This document shows, piece by piece, positions 12,348 through 25,500 of a DNA stretch of 64,000 nucleotides. This DNA is from Polytrichum commune. Taxonomy: Eukaryota; Streptophyta; Polytrichopsida; Polytrichales; Polytrichaceae. Under the pieces are notes generated by a model, which was not told where the DNA came from, searched no databases, and saw only the letters and a list, made by a program, of their open reading frames with translations. The position numbers were made by a program, and so were the translations under genes. The stretch's first letter is position 1. Each line of letters opens with the position of its first letter. The stretch is taken from NCBI GenBank assembly GCA_950295325.1, contig OX485809.1:38099081-38163080 (forward strand), written 5' to 3'.

Positions 12348-15300
12348 CTGCAGACACTCCGAGAAGGTGAATAGAGTGAGTGTCTCTCTTTTTGTCTGTC
12401 TTCTTTGTCTGTCTGTCTGCACACGCAGTGGATGAGTGGTGGGTGGTAGGAACAGAGAAGATCAGGGGAGAAGGGAGCTTGGGAAGCAAGAAGGTGGAGG
12501 CGGGGTAAAGCGAGGGAGAAGGCCACAAAGTGAGCGGCAAGTGGGGCCCTTTCTTTCTTCTTTCCCCTTGTGCTTTTTCCTTGCCCTGTTGCCATTGTGC
12601 AGCTGGGATTCCTCCTCACCCTTGTTTGTGGTGTCCCTCCACTCCCATGCCCCCAACCTAGTCCACACCATGTCCACCTCTCATCTCCACTACCTCGTGC
12701 AAGTGGGGATGCTGCTATTCACCAATCCCTCCCGAAGAAAGGTAACGAAAGTCATTTATTAGGGACGTCTTTTGGCGTCTTGTGACATGAATTGGGCCCC
12801 TCGTGAGAGAGTTTAATCATATTCTTGTAGGTCGCGGTCCCCCCCCCCCCCCTCCTCCATTATCGTATTGAGTGTCCACATCTCAAAGAGCAAGAGTGCT
12901 CATGTTTGTATCCCAGGTGACGAAGCATGCATCGGATTCGCCTAAACTGTATGAAAAAAGGAGCCATCAAAATTCCTATGGTTTTTGAGATGTAAGCTCG
13001 CATAGTTTATATATAGGCAATAAGAGTTCCAAGTTTCATGCTTGCTCAACTCGCCCTTGTGGTGTCCCCCCACCCACCCCCCCAACCTAGTCCGCACCAT
13101 CTCCACCTCTCCTCCCTACTGCCTCGTGCAAGTGGTGGTGTTATTCACCAAACCTTTGATGAGAAAGATAAGAAAAAATTATTGATTGGGAAGGTTTTTT
13201 GCCGTTTTGTGACATCAATTGGGTCCCTTCGGGGAGGGGGGGGGGGGGGGGGAGTAAATGCCCTTGTAGGTTACGGCCTCGGACTCCCTCCATTATCATG
13301 ATAAGTTTATGCATCTTAAAGAGCATGTGCACTCATGTTTGTATTCTAGATGATGAACCAAGTGCCGACGATGAAGAAAACAAGTGCCTAAACAAATTCC
13401 TAAATCAAATGAAACTTGGAGAAGCCGATGGCCATTATTTCTCGATTTCCGCTCGGGTTGCGCTGGTTCGCCCGTGTTGGTTGTATTTTGGTGCCATTCT
13501 TGCAATCGAAATCTCAATTTGTGCCCCAAAAAAAGTATTTTAAAAAAGGAAAAGCCAATATGTGTGTAATTGTTTTCCTAGAAAGTTTCACACATGCATG
13601 CATACCGTACTACCTTTACCACATCGGGTATTTATGGTATAATATGTATTGTATTTGTATTTGTAGATTCAACAATTTGAGTTTAAGGGAGGAAATCGTT
13701 GTTTCCATATTTATTTTTTAGATTTAAAAAAATCCTTCAATGGTTTAATTAGTACCAAAGTGGTAAAGGTACTACAATATTTTACAAAGATGTGATAGGA
13801 ATTTCACATTTCATGCTAGCTTGACTCACCCTTGTGGTGTCTTTTTATCCCCCCCCCAAAAAAACAAATCAAAAATGATAAATTCATACCATCTCCACCT
13901 CTCACTTCCACTACCTCATGCCATTCATGGTGCTATTTATCAATCCCTTAATAGGAGAAATTAGTAAAATTCATGCTCATGGAAGATTTTTTGGCTATAT
14001 TGCAGTGAATTAGTCCTTCAGTCTAGTGGGTCGATGTTTTTGTAGGTCATTGTCTTCTTCCATTACCATGTCAAGTTCCCACCTCTCAAAGAGCAAGGGC
14101 ATTCATCTCTTCATCACGGATGATACAATAAGTGTCAATGAAACCAAAGCAAGTGTCAAAGTAGAATCCTAGAAAACAAACCATAGTTATAATTAGAAAA
14201 CCAAACTATAGTTTTCCTTGCAATTTTTTGTCCGCATACATATCATCCAAATATGCGTTAAGAATTTCAAATTTCATGCTAGCTCAACTCCTCAAGCTAA
14301 TTGTAAAATACAAAGACAAATAGTTAATTGTGCATGCATTAGAGTTTTTGAAATAGAGATGCATGTATGGATGAACTTGCTTTAAGTTGCACCATCTCCA
14401 CCCCTCGTAACTCAATGTCAATTTTTTTGTTCATCGTTGTCCAAGCGTTGGTCGCTATTTTGAATGGCATTGACAATATGGAACTTATGACACTTTCATC
14501 TAAAATAGCAAAATATAACATATTTTGTCATTTGATGGATTGTGTTTCGCAAGTTACCCTTGATGTAGGCAATGGTATTCTTCCGCTAAGTACCCAACGC
14601 AGTCCAAAATATATTTGACCATCATCCAATTTATATGCTTGATTTGCGATTATTGGACCTTACAAATGGAAAATGTTTCTACAACAAAGTGAAGCACGAC
14701 TACGTCGTTTCCTACACTCAAACAATTCCCCCTGCCCCACCTCCCTACAAATTGTTGAACATTTAAAGTGTTTCACCGGTAATTCATACAATTTAGGGTT
14801 GTATGAATCACAAAGAATTCATGCAGCACAATAGATAATCTAAATATGAACCTCAATCGAACATAATCTCTTGATCAATTTTGATTGTGAAACCAACCAT
14901 AATCTATTGTCATAAAACAATTTGGATGTCTTGTTTGCAAGAGGTTCAATGTGTAGAATATGTTGGTAAGTAGGGAGCACCACCGCTTGCAAAGGCAAGC
15001 ATGCAACATTCCACAAAGAATGTAGATGTTTTATTTTTCATTGGTATGTTGTAAATTTGTCATATGATGTGTTGTTGGTAGTTGTGAGAGTGTGGTTGAC
15101 AATAAGTGGAGGTACCCTACATGGTGTTCATTGAAATACTATTGGATTCTTCACAAATTGATTTATGACATCTCTTTTTCTTCATTTTTTAGAGCATCAT
15201 AGCTCTCATACAAAACTCCACATTGATGTTATTCTCTTATCTTTAGTATCCCAAATATAGTTGGTGAGGAATTTTGACTATATTTTATGTTGTTTTCAAC

Positions 15301-16543
15301 AACATTCTTATACCTTTGACTTTATAGATGCCATGGAGTTTTGTTCCATGATCTCATTGAGATTGACAATTTATTTGAAGGTCTTGATGAACCAAAACAA
15401 CATGTCAAACAAAGAATTTGAGCAACTAAACCACAACAACAACTCCCAAAACTCTTCAATTCAGTCCAAAAGAGAGTCAACTTCTATATGTACATGCTCA
15501 AAACCATGTGCATGACCTTCATTACCGTAGTTCATTGGGATGTTTCTCCTTTCACACCCCCCCTCCCCCCATGTTTCGAGAGGGAAAAAAACGCATGGTA
15601 ACTCTTGTTCCATAGCACATCACTTTGAGACTCATCCCTTATGATGTCATTTTTTTCCTAAGTTTTGCGCATCCCCACCAAACATCATCAACATCGCGCA
15701 AAGATGTTTTATTTGGGGAGGGGGGGGGGGGTCAATTTGAAACCAAAAAGCATTTCCCAACTCCTCAAGATTCCTTACCCACAATGGTTGCTATGACATA
15801 CCAAGAGAAAACTGACATGTTTTGTGAAGGGATCAAGCGCAATAACAAATCTATGTGAGTATAGAGTTTGTCTGGAGAATGATTAATGCAAACAAGGGTG
15901 TCACATTCAAAACATTATTCAAATTCATAACATTGTTTTGTGGGACTGATAATAATCCATAGAATATTCCCATGTTTAGACTAAATATAAAGAATCATAT
16001 GTGAAATATTGACAGTTCCACATAACATTGTTATGGATTTGAATAATGTTATGTTAGACTTGGTGTGCCAAAAACTTATATTAATATCAAGCCACTATAG
16101 CCAAACACCCATGTTTGTGGGAGGAGTAGGATCGATCCTAGAAATTAACTCATTCTAGCAAAAATATTTCATTGACTCCAATGTTGGATTGCCTGAATTG
16201 CTCAAATCAAATAGCACAACTTGGACCAGTCCCAAAATTATTTGGGGATTTTTCCAAACAAGACAAACAAACTCATAGACCCTTCCAACGTCTACTTTTT
16301 TTTCATGTATCCGGAACCTTCTTAGAGATTTTTTTTAATCACAAATGGAGGAAATATTTGAGTACAATTTCAATCTTTAATCAATGGTAAAGATGATTTT
16401 GAACTATTAATTATCCATTATGTTTGACAAGAAATGATAGAGTTCTTCGTAATCATGAAATGGGATCCCTATGTAATATACGATGGAAGCTAGCATGTGA
16501 ATGATGAGTAGTGAGCAATAACATGCAAGGAGTGAGCAATACC

Positions 16544-17031
16544 CCCAGGGAGTGCATTGTTCAAGTACTGTATTTATACACGTGGGTGCACAAAAGGGGT
16601 ATTATTAAAAACAAGCATGTACAAAATGTATGTGCAAGAGACATATTGCTATTAAGCAAGAAGTAGATATACATGAGGCTATAGAAAAATATATGTAAAG
16701 TACGCATTTACGCGTTCAAGTCAGACTTGGACCAAGAATCATGTGTTTTTTCATCCACTAAGTAACGACTTTATAACTAAAAATCCATGATTTGATATTA
16801 TACATATAATAGGGCCATATTTTTGGATTTCCAAACATTTGTACACATGTTATATACAATTTCTGTATTTGTTTTTGGACCCTTGTGTACGTATGGAAAT
16901 GTATTTTGAAGCAATGAGATTTGTAAGTATATTGCTTGATTTTAGCAAAAATAAAATGTATACAGGGGTATTTTAATAAGGGGCATGCACGCACGTGATG
17001 CTTGGTTTTAATGAATAGTACACTCCCTGAG
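16544..17031. mobile_element. 488-bp hAT-like non-autonomous element (MITE)
   Basis: The element starts CCCAGGGAGTGCATTGTTCA and its reverse complement starts CTCAGGGAGTGTACTATTCA, an imperfect TIR of about 20 bp. It is flanked by an exact 8-bp duplication GCAATACC at 16536-16543 and 17032-17039. The duplicated block retains the empty site, with one GCAATACC at 7295-7302. An 8-bp TSD and a CAGGG end fit the hAT superfamily. There is no transposase inside. Confidence 0.9.
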
Positions 17032-18303
17032 GCAATACCATCAGATAGAAGTTTTCATTTTATGAATACATTTCATAAAGTTGAATAGTTTAGCTATAAA
17101 TAGAATACAAGGGCACATATGACATCCAAAAATAAACCATGTCACCATGGAATTCATGCTCTACATCGTGTCAAGGGGTTTATTACCATATAATACACCC
17201 GGTATATGTAGATCTAGAAAAACCTTAATATAATGTTGTAGCTTTAATGTTAGTAAATGGAACTCGAAAATAGCTACATTTACCTACATATATTGAAATT
17301 TCATCAAATTTATATCTCAAGAATGTACTAACATCACATCCTAATTATAGTATTAACTATTGGTGCTCAACAATAGTTGCAGCCCTATATGATTCGGGTA
17401 TGATGTGCATGACCTTGTTGTAGTTCAAATTTACAGCAACATAAATGAAGGTGTTTGCCGTCATGTAGTCAACCTTGCACACATTGGAAGTGTTCTAGTA
17501 TCTCATTTGTTCTTATGCTTTGCATCACGTGCATTTGGATTGCGCCAACTTTTCAATGTTGAAAACCTACATCTTCTAGATTAAATATCTCAATCCAAGG
17601 TTTTCACTTACAAATTAAATACCTCATCCCCAATTACTTTCGCTTTCAAATTTGAGAAATATTTAAAAGATGTATTCATTCATATGACACAACTCATAAG
17701 AATTTGACCATGCAACATTCGTCGTTGAACCCAAGGAAATGATAAAACCTAGATTTATGAGCAAATAATCATTTGAGTCACCATGTAAGCACAAATATTA
17801 TCAAATTTTAAGAACTTTACAAATGTGATTTGTAGATCTACCTCTACTTTAAATATTTCAATAGCTATTTTATTTGTAAACAACAACAAAGTGCAATAAA
17901 CAATAACTCCCCCTTATATATATAATAAAATTCAATGCCTCTAAAAATGCCCTTCTATGTAGTCATATTATTGAATTTGTGGTGTCCAAAGGACATACTT
18001 ACCTCTCCAAAAGAATAAAATCATAGCGCCTTATTGATTTGTACATAACTAGGTGGATTAATATCCCTCCCTTATGCGTATTTTGTAAACCAAATTTTCA
18101 ATAAAAGCCTTAGCTACTAGATTGTAGACTTGGAGTATATGTACTTTGTGTATGTTAAATTGGGTAGTTGGGTGCAAGCAAATATGTTCCAAAACAACAA
18201 AACTTATTAGTCAAAAACTAAACTTTGCGACAATTAGAGCTTGCTTAACATTTACGTCTCCTACACCATCTAAATAACAATATGATCAATGGAATTGACC
18301 GAA

Positions 18304-20195
18304 AATAAATGGTATTACGTATAACAATTGGGTGCAGTCAAATTGAGATCATGCACTTTATACCCCCCCCAAATAAACACCCTCTTGACACAAGTGTATA
18401 CCACAACACATAGTAGTTGTCCTCCCTAAGAACCTACCAAGAGCATGTGATCATTTTTTTTTTAAAATTTTTTGTAGTAGAAAGGCCACAATCTCAGCTA
18501 TTTTGAAAGATTATGAAAGCCTTCCTTTGTGCCCACACTAGAATACAACCACCATTATAGAGTGACATGGTATTGTGTTTCAACATCTTGCATTGTATTG
18601 TGTATGACTAATTTTTGCAAGGTTTTTCTACTGAAACTATAACTATAATTACATGTGTTGATGGGACCGGTGATCTTGATCACAAAGAGTTATCCACATC
18701 ATAGTAGGGTTGTGACATCTTCAAAGTACACATCACAACAATCAATCACATGTTGGAAGGTTATTATGTTGCTTGTATGAAAGAAAGCTAATAAGAAAAC
18801 ATCATATAACTAGTGCAAAGATATGGTTGTAAATAGGTCAAATTATTAAATCGTACATCTATGAGTCTCAACCAATACCATGGGGTGGGCACTACTAGTA
18901 CATTTTTCTCATAATGGTTTACAAATGGTCCTAGCAATGCTTCCCATGGCTTCCAAAATGATTTTGGAAACTCACCAAAAATTTACAAGTGTTCTTCTCA
19001 ATGCTGAGATGATCAATATTAACATTTGGATACTCTTAAATTACTCTTAAATTTTCCTTTATTTTTTTGAAAATATTTACAAAATGCCCTCAGACCGTTT
19101 TATAGGGCTTTACAAATGATTTTACAAATCTTCAAAAAAATTGGGATTAGTCACCTCGGTGCCTCAATGACTAATATCACCATTATGCATAAGGGAGAGG
19201 CATTATTTTTCTCTAGTATGTACATCTAGAAAGTTTATTAATTTTTTTGAAGTAAAGGTAGATGTATAGAAGGAGGACCTAAGGTTTAGAGAAAAAAACA
19301 ACAATAATGTGTTAGTTTCATCCAATTCATGTTTCCATGCATTGTTGTCATTTGGTCGTTGTTCTTAACGGTTAACATGTATATTCTTGTTAGGGACTGC
19401 ATTTGGGAGTAGGTTTTTACAAACTAGAGGCTCTTGGAGTGCTCATGCACTTCCTTGCTCTCTTTGTTTGTTTGATGCAATCATTGAGTTACATGCTATG
19501 AATGAAAAAAATAAAATTCAATGACTTTCTCATTGGAAAGTGAAAACGGACTTCATATGTGATAAATGCGTATTTAATTCATGACTTGCATTTTATATAT
19601 GTAGTGGAGGCGTTTATCACATTGGAATGAAGAAATCATTATAAATACACGAGTCCACTTTCTAGCATGCCATTAGTACATATACATTTGTCTTCTTTTT
19701 TTCTATAAACTTCTCGTATATAGGGGGTTTAATGTCAAAGTGACCCACGCATGTCATTTAGATTTCAAATGTGGAGTCTACCCCCCCCGGGTTGTGTACA
19801 AGCAAACATTTGAACAACATTGTGGATCCAACACTCACCACAAAACAATCAAGTCATCGATTCGATCGCATAGGGCATCAGATGGGGCTCTTTGACAACT
19901 CCATGGAAGAAAACACCCCAAGCCATCGAAGACCTCCATTTGCATTCCGAAGATGGAATGAGCTTAACTAAGAAGGTTTAAAAGTTAATTATATTTTTGT
20001 GAAAACTACAATAAGCAGTAATAATTGCTATTTGAGTTTACCACTAGGAGTTTCTTGAAGATGAAGTGTTAAGCGTGAGACATGATTTTAATTGCATGGT
20101 CAGGAGAAGCAATCCCCAAATCCAAGGTCGATGACTGTGACATAGTCTTGACTGGGTTCATTTTGATTAGCAACATTGTTGTTTAGGAGACTCCT
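18304..20195. other. AT-rich intergenic sequence
   Basis: I see no conserved reading frame, RNA gene or paired repeat. A short plus-strand ORF at 19771-19971 resembles nothing I know. Confidence 0.4.
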
Positions 20196-20213
20196 TGTGT
20201 GATACACTACCCA

Positions 20214-21800
20214 CATGGTGCAAGCGGAGTAAAGTGGACAACTCCTAATCCCTGCCTAGGTTCAAGTGACAATAATTTAAAACTGTACACTATCTTTGAA
20301 TTTTGGGAAGAATTTTTTTTATAGATATTCAAAAAAACATATTGATTTACAAAGCCAAACAATTCATGATGACAAAAAAATTCCAAAAAATTCCTACATA
20401 TTTTAGAAGACGGTGGACATGGTGTGCAAGTAGGTGATATTGAACAAGTGATTGTCTAAAGTTTGTTTAGAATATGATAAAGTTACATTAAATTGATGGT
20501 TTTTTTATTTTTTTTGTGATGATGACCTCAAATTTAAGGAATTCAAGGAATATGAAAAAATCCAACTTTAAAATATTTAAGGTCATGAAATTTATGTTCA
20601 AAACCAAATTCAACCATGTGCTTTTGAGCATCATTTTTAACGATAAGATTTGAAGATCTTAGCTTCATATTCTACGTTTGAATATTTCACTGTCGCGCAC
20701 CTCTCCATGAAGAGTGCCTGAAACACCATGGGCACAAGGGGGACCTTGGAGTGATACCCGGGACTTGTGGCGCCGTTGTTGAAAGGGCCCAAGTGATCCT
20801 AGTGTGGGTGAAGGCCCTGGGCGTTGGGAATGCCTCCCACCCACAGAGACTAGGAGTCATGAGGGTAAGGCCATCAACTATGCGTAGCTTGTGGCGTGCG
20901 GATTCTAGAATGCTTAACAACACCTCAATCGGAGGTGTGAGCTAGGAGATATGGCAATTTGAGCGGGCGCTGTCACGGAACAACGCCCTGGTACAGAGTT
21001 GGCTTGGGAGTGGCTCCCGGGATTGCCAAGGTTTGAACAAGCATAACTTCCTCAATACTTGCCCAAATGGGGCAAGCGAGGAGTTCATCGGTATCTAAAT
21101 GAATCGTAGATGATGATGAAGTGAACATCAGAGATCGTACAAGGGAGTTATGTTGTTCTGAAGCTGCTGGGGGCTTCCAGCCCCAACGGCTAAGGAAAAA
21201 TGTCTACTTGGCCCCATCTCTTAGTAGAGAAACAAAAGGTTTGTTAACGGTGGGGTAGGGACCTTGCTTAAAGTCCTAAAGGCTTCTATGGGTGAGACGG
21301 TGTGGCCAACCAAACCCACACGAGGCCGAATAGCACGGCCTCCACGGGCATTGGCCCAACGTGGGGACATAGTTGCCTAGTATGATTTGGGTTGTTATAG
21401 TATTACTCTGGCAACGCAATGATCAACTAAAGATTGGACTTCCATGAATTGAAATCCACATCTAAGCACTGGTTACCGATTAAGGGGAGAGTCCCGAATA
21501 CAAGAGTAGGAGGGTTGGTCCCCCTCTTAGACTAAGAAGTCTACAGTATGGGGAGCTAACCATTAGCATGGCGAAATGCAAAAGGTCAACGTTTGTGACC
21601 CTTATTAGAATTGAAGAATTATCAAGTTAGTTAAGGGACGCTAGCAAGGGTTGCGACATTAACACAACAATAGAGATCATCATGAAAGAAAACCCAATTT
21701 AAATAGTAATCTACTTTTAGGCCTCTGACAAAAAAAAAATAGAACATGATTTTAGTATACCAGAGCACTATGTTGGTCCACTTTACCATGCTTGCACCCT
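20214..21800. mobile_element. About 1.6-kb element with short terminal inverted repeats, class unknown
   Basis: The left end has GGTGCAAGC, two bases, then AGTAAAGTGGAC (20215-20240). The opposite strand of the right end has GGTGCAAGC, two bases, then GGTAAAGTGGACC (about 21771-21797). The interior at 20690-21640 is clearly richer in G+C than its surroundings and has no recognisable protein. No target duplication was confirmed, so the outer limits are approximate. Confidence 0.55.
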
Positions 21801-22211
21801 ACACATGTAATATGACTATAACAAAATTATTAATAGAGCTTTCTTGTGCAAATCATTGGTTTTCCACATGCGTTCGATTCCTGTTCACATCTCATCCATC
21901 CATGTTTTTTACTACACCGTGGTAGTATTTTTTGTTTGATTGTGGCGTGATAATTACTTGATGATCAAATATATCTACATCATTGGAAGGACAGAAAATG
22001 AGATTCTCATCACTTTATGAATATATCAAGACCCCATACTGATGCTAAGTCTAAATATAGGTTCATTTCTTCAGAGCTTGCAATATAACTTCAAAGCTTG
22101 ACTTGTTGCCAAGCTTTGGGAAAGCTCCTACACAATGAAAGACGTTATTGCACTTTGTGAACTCCGAATAGTAACACACACTAACTAGACAATTAGTGCA
22201 GTGATTCATTT

Positions 22212-22390
22212 GAGTTCATGAGATCCTATGTACTAGGTAGCGGTCATCTACAGAGTGGCTACTGGGTGTAGCAGGGGAGCAGAACCTGCCGAGTCGCGTC
22301 AGCGACGAGGGAGGTTCTGTTCACCTGCTACACCCGGTAGCCACTCTGGATGACCTGCTACCATACGTAGCCGATGAAGGATCTCAAAAA
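22212..22390. repeat. Large hairpin upstream of the tyrosine recombinase
   Basis: The arms 22236-22287 and 22312-22362 are reverse complements with few differences. They share CAGAGTGGCTAC, GGGTGTAGCAGG and CAGAACCT. The 24-base loop contains its own stem, GTCGC-GTCA-GCGAC. Outside the arms TGAGATCCT pairs again (about 22219-22227 with 22378-22386). It lies about 190 bp before the first candidate ATG of the recombinase. Confidence 0.85.
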
Positions 22391-22552
22391 TAGTTACCTG
22401 CCTACCAGTTACTACTAGGTACCTTCCTTGTTGGCGGGAGGTAGGAATTTCAAAAGTGTCACGCCGAGCTATCTCCAACACTTCTATTCTCAGTTTAGGC
22501 TTTTTGTGCTCTGTCAGTTCTGTCTTTGTTGTCTGCCAGTCTTGTCGCTGTC

Positions 22553-25500
22553 ATGGAAGGTAATTAAGAGGATGGTGACGTTGAGCAACATCAACCTATG
22601 CCGTCATTCAAGTTGTTTAGTGATGACGATGAGTTGGAGAGGCCGTTAGAAGTTGGTGCTTCAAGGGGTAGAAAGAAGGGACGTTCTGGCACCAAGTTTC
22701 GTGGATCTGGAAGGCGCAGTCGAGGTTGAGGACGAGGACAAGCTCCTGTGCATCGTGATTCACATGGTGTCGAAGAGATCTATGTTCCATCAGAAACATC
22801 TTTGTTGAATTCATCACAGTTTGCTTGTGGTGCAGATGGCGTTTTGTTGAGTGATAGCCATAATGTTGTTTCAAGTGTGCAAACTGTTTGTATTGACGCA
22901 CCTCCATCCTCAGATGTTCGTGTTGATGGTGTTGATTCGAACATTGTGAGAAGCAACACTATTCCCAATGTTTTGAATGCACCAGTGTTTGTGAACACTA
23001 CTGTGTGTGCAAATCTCACAACTGCTGCATCCGTAAATGCTACCTTCATAAATGGGACAAGAAGTGATGGCAATCCAAGCTCTAGTTCTGTGCATCTTGG
23101 GGAGGTTCCAGTGCATGCTAGTGAGTTTCCACTCCAAGATAGATCTTCACAGGACCTTGTTGTGCATGTGGCACATGCGATTGTTCCATCTTCCTCGGAA
23201 TTTCTGGATTTAGATCAAGAGGATTTCAATAGTGTCCAAAATGGCGATGAATCGAATAGTTACCAAAACGAGAGGTGGTGTATCAATAGATTTAATGCTT
23301 GGCGTAGGCACATGAATATCCCCACTGATATCCCCGTGGAAAAGATTCCACTACAAGAACTTGGTGTGATTCTTAGCAAGTTCTTTTTGATGGTTTGCAA
23401 GGTTGATGGCAGCAGGTATCCAACCGAGTCCATCAAAAACCTCTTGATGTCTTTCAATCGCATAATTCTAAGAGAGCAGAAAACTCGCATCAATCTGACT
23501 GGGAATGAGGAGGTTGAGTTCAATATTCAGAGGCATCCGTGGTTTATTAGTGCTTGTCGCGCCGTACAAAAGGCAATGACCAAAAGTAAGGATCTAGGGG
23601 CCAATAAACCTCGGAGGAAAGTCGATCCTCTAATTTATGAGCAGGAGAAGTTAATCTTGGCCCATCCTTTACATCAGGTTACATTTGCTCATGGGATTCA
23701 CAAGAGAATGGCCTTTTACTGTTTTATTGTCTTCCTCATCAGAGGTAACACTGAATTGTGGAAGGTAATGGTCAAGGACTTCACAATTGAAGTGGATCAA
23801 CGTGGACGTGAGTTCTTGAAGTAGGTGTCCTCTCTTCAGAATCCATCAATTTTTAGAATCTACAAGTGCCTTTGTTGTATCTGTATATGTGCATTAAAGT
23901 TCTGAGTATGAGCGTAATATTATTCTCATTTGAATGGCCTTTGGTCTTGAGGTTCAGAATGATGCATGACTAACAACTTCAGTAATTAGGTGTCTACAGG
24001 CCTGCTCGGAGTCTCAAACATTTTCGGTAGTTTGAGTATGAACATATTAACAATATTGATATGTTGTGCAGGTACGATGAGCGTACTTCAAAGAACCACA
24101 AAGTTACACTCAGCAGGTTCCAAGAGGAACACTTCAGGAGGCCAGTAGTTTCTTTCAATCCTGATGTAGTAGCCACATTTCGAGCTCTTTTGTCTCATAT
24201 GCCAACCAACTCAGAGCATGGTCATCTATTTCTTGCTGCAATTGTCAATCCACGCTCTAATATTTGGTTCAGAAGTGGCATCAATGTTGGTGAGTCAGCT
24301 ATGAGAAACTGGATGCGTCAGATGTGTAAGACAGTAGGTCTAGTTGGTGATTTTACTAATAAATCAGGGAGAGTGACTGCAATTTCACGCATGTCAGCAG
24401 GTATGGTCCCTAGAAAAGCAATCGCTTCAGTTACTGGTCATCGTGATGAAAAGACTCTTGAAAGGTACGATAGAACGTTGCAATTGCAACAAAACGCTGC
24501 CCAAGCTCTTTGTAGGGAACCTTACGATGAGGATGGTAATCCTCTTACATATGAAGACCATTATCGCAGGCAAATGGAGCATTACCATGCGCATGAAAAT
24601 GTGCTAGAGGATAGTACATCAGAACTTCCTCCCTCTCATGGAAGTGGCATCCAACAAGGTTTTGGTGGTCGACTCCAGATCCGATCTGCACCGGACCAGG
24701 TTGAGGAACAAAATTTTGTTTCTGAAGCTTTTGAGGAAGATGTTCATAATACGAGTGAAAATGATGATGAAATTGTTGTTTGTCCTGAAGTTCAAGAGTG
24801 TGGCCAAAATTTAGACGATCCTTCTATTCTCCCACCAACAAAGACTAGGAGATTTGATTCCACTTCGCATGTCAGATTCCAGGTTCCTCCTACTACAATT
24901 CCCCATGCAAGTGCCTTTCGTCCAAGTAATGTGCACAGTGCATTTCGTCCAGTAGCTTTTTGCCGACCTCATGTGCCGCCTCCAATATACAGACCTCAAG
25001 CGGCTCCATTGCAGAGGCAATTTTATACCCCTTCAAGGCCTTTTAATCATGTGTACAAACCATACGATATCTATCGTGATAGGGTTTTTGCTCCTCCGCC
25101 GAGGCCTATGGCTCCTTATCAACATGTTCAGTCTATTGGTCAGGCAAATCCCGGTAACATCAGGACAGGTTGCGGTAACATACCATATGTTGTGACACCT
25201 AATACGTCTACCCCGGAAGCTGTGTGGTTAGAGTACGTTAAAGAATGCTGGAATTATGAATGGACATCTTTTGAGAAAGAAGATTTCAGTCATCACATCC
25301 CGGCTACTACTGTTGATGCTGTAAATTTACCGTGTGTCCAAGCTGTTTCAAGTGGTCAATGTGCAGAAACTAATGATGTTAATCAGGTCATGCAAGATGC
25401 TGAGAGGAATAACCAACAAGTTGGTGAAGGAGTTGCAGTATTGAATCCCGTGGCATTGCAACAAGTTGATGTCCCTAGGCAAGCTGATGTTGGTCGAATT

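Larger units (their letters stand above)
10643..18303. repeat. Segmental duplication block, copy 2
   Basis: This is the second copy of 2846-8556, same orientation. Relative to copy 1 it carries three extra segments: about 10842-11285, about 11405-12347, and 16544-17031. The tandem subrepeats and long G and C runs of copy 1 are preserved (for example near 12840, 13236 and 15720) with different run lengths. Homology stops abruptly after GGAATTGACC at about 18303. No gene is evident apart from the hAT remnant at 11631-11894. Confidence 0.85.

Noticed and set aside
19771-19971. 66-residue ORF with HRRPPFAFRRW end
   Set aside because: No recognisable domain, no upstream or downstream exon, AT-rich repeat context.
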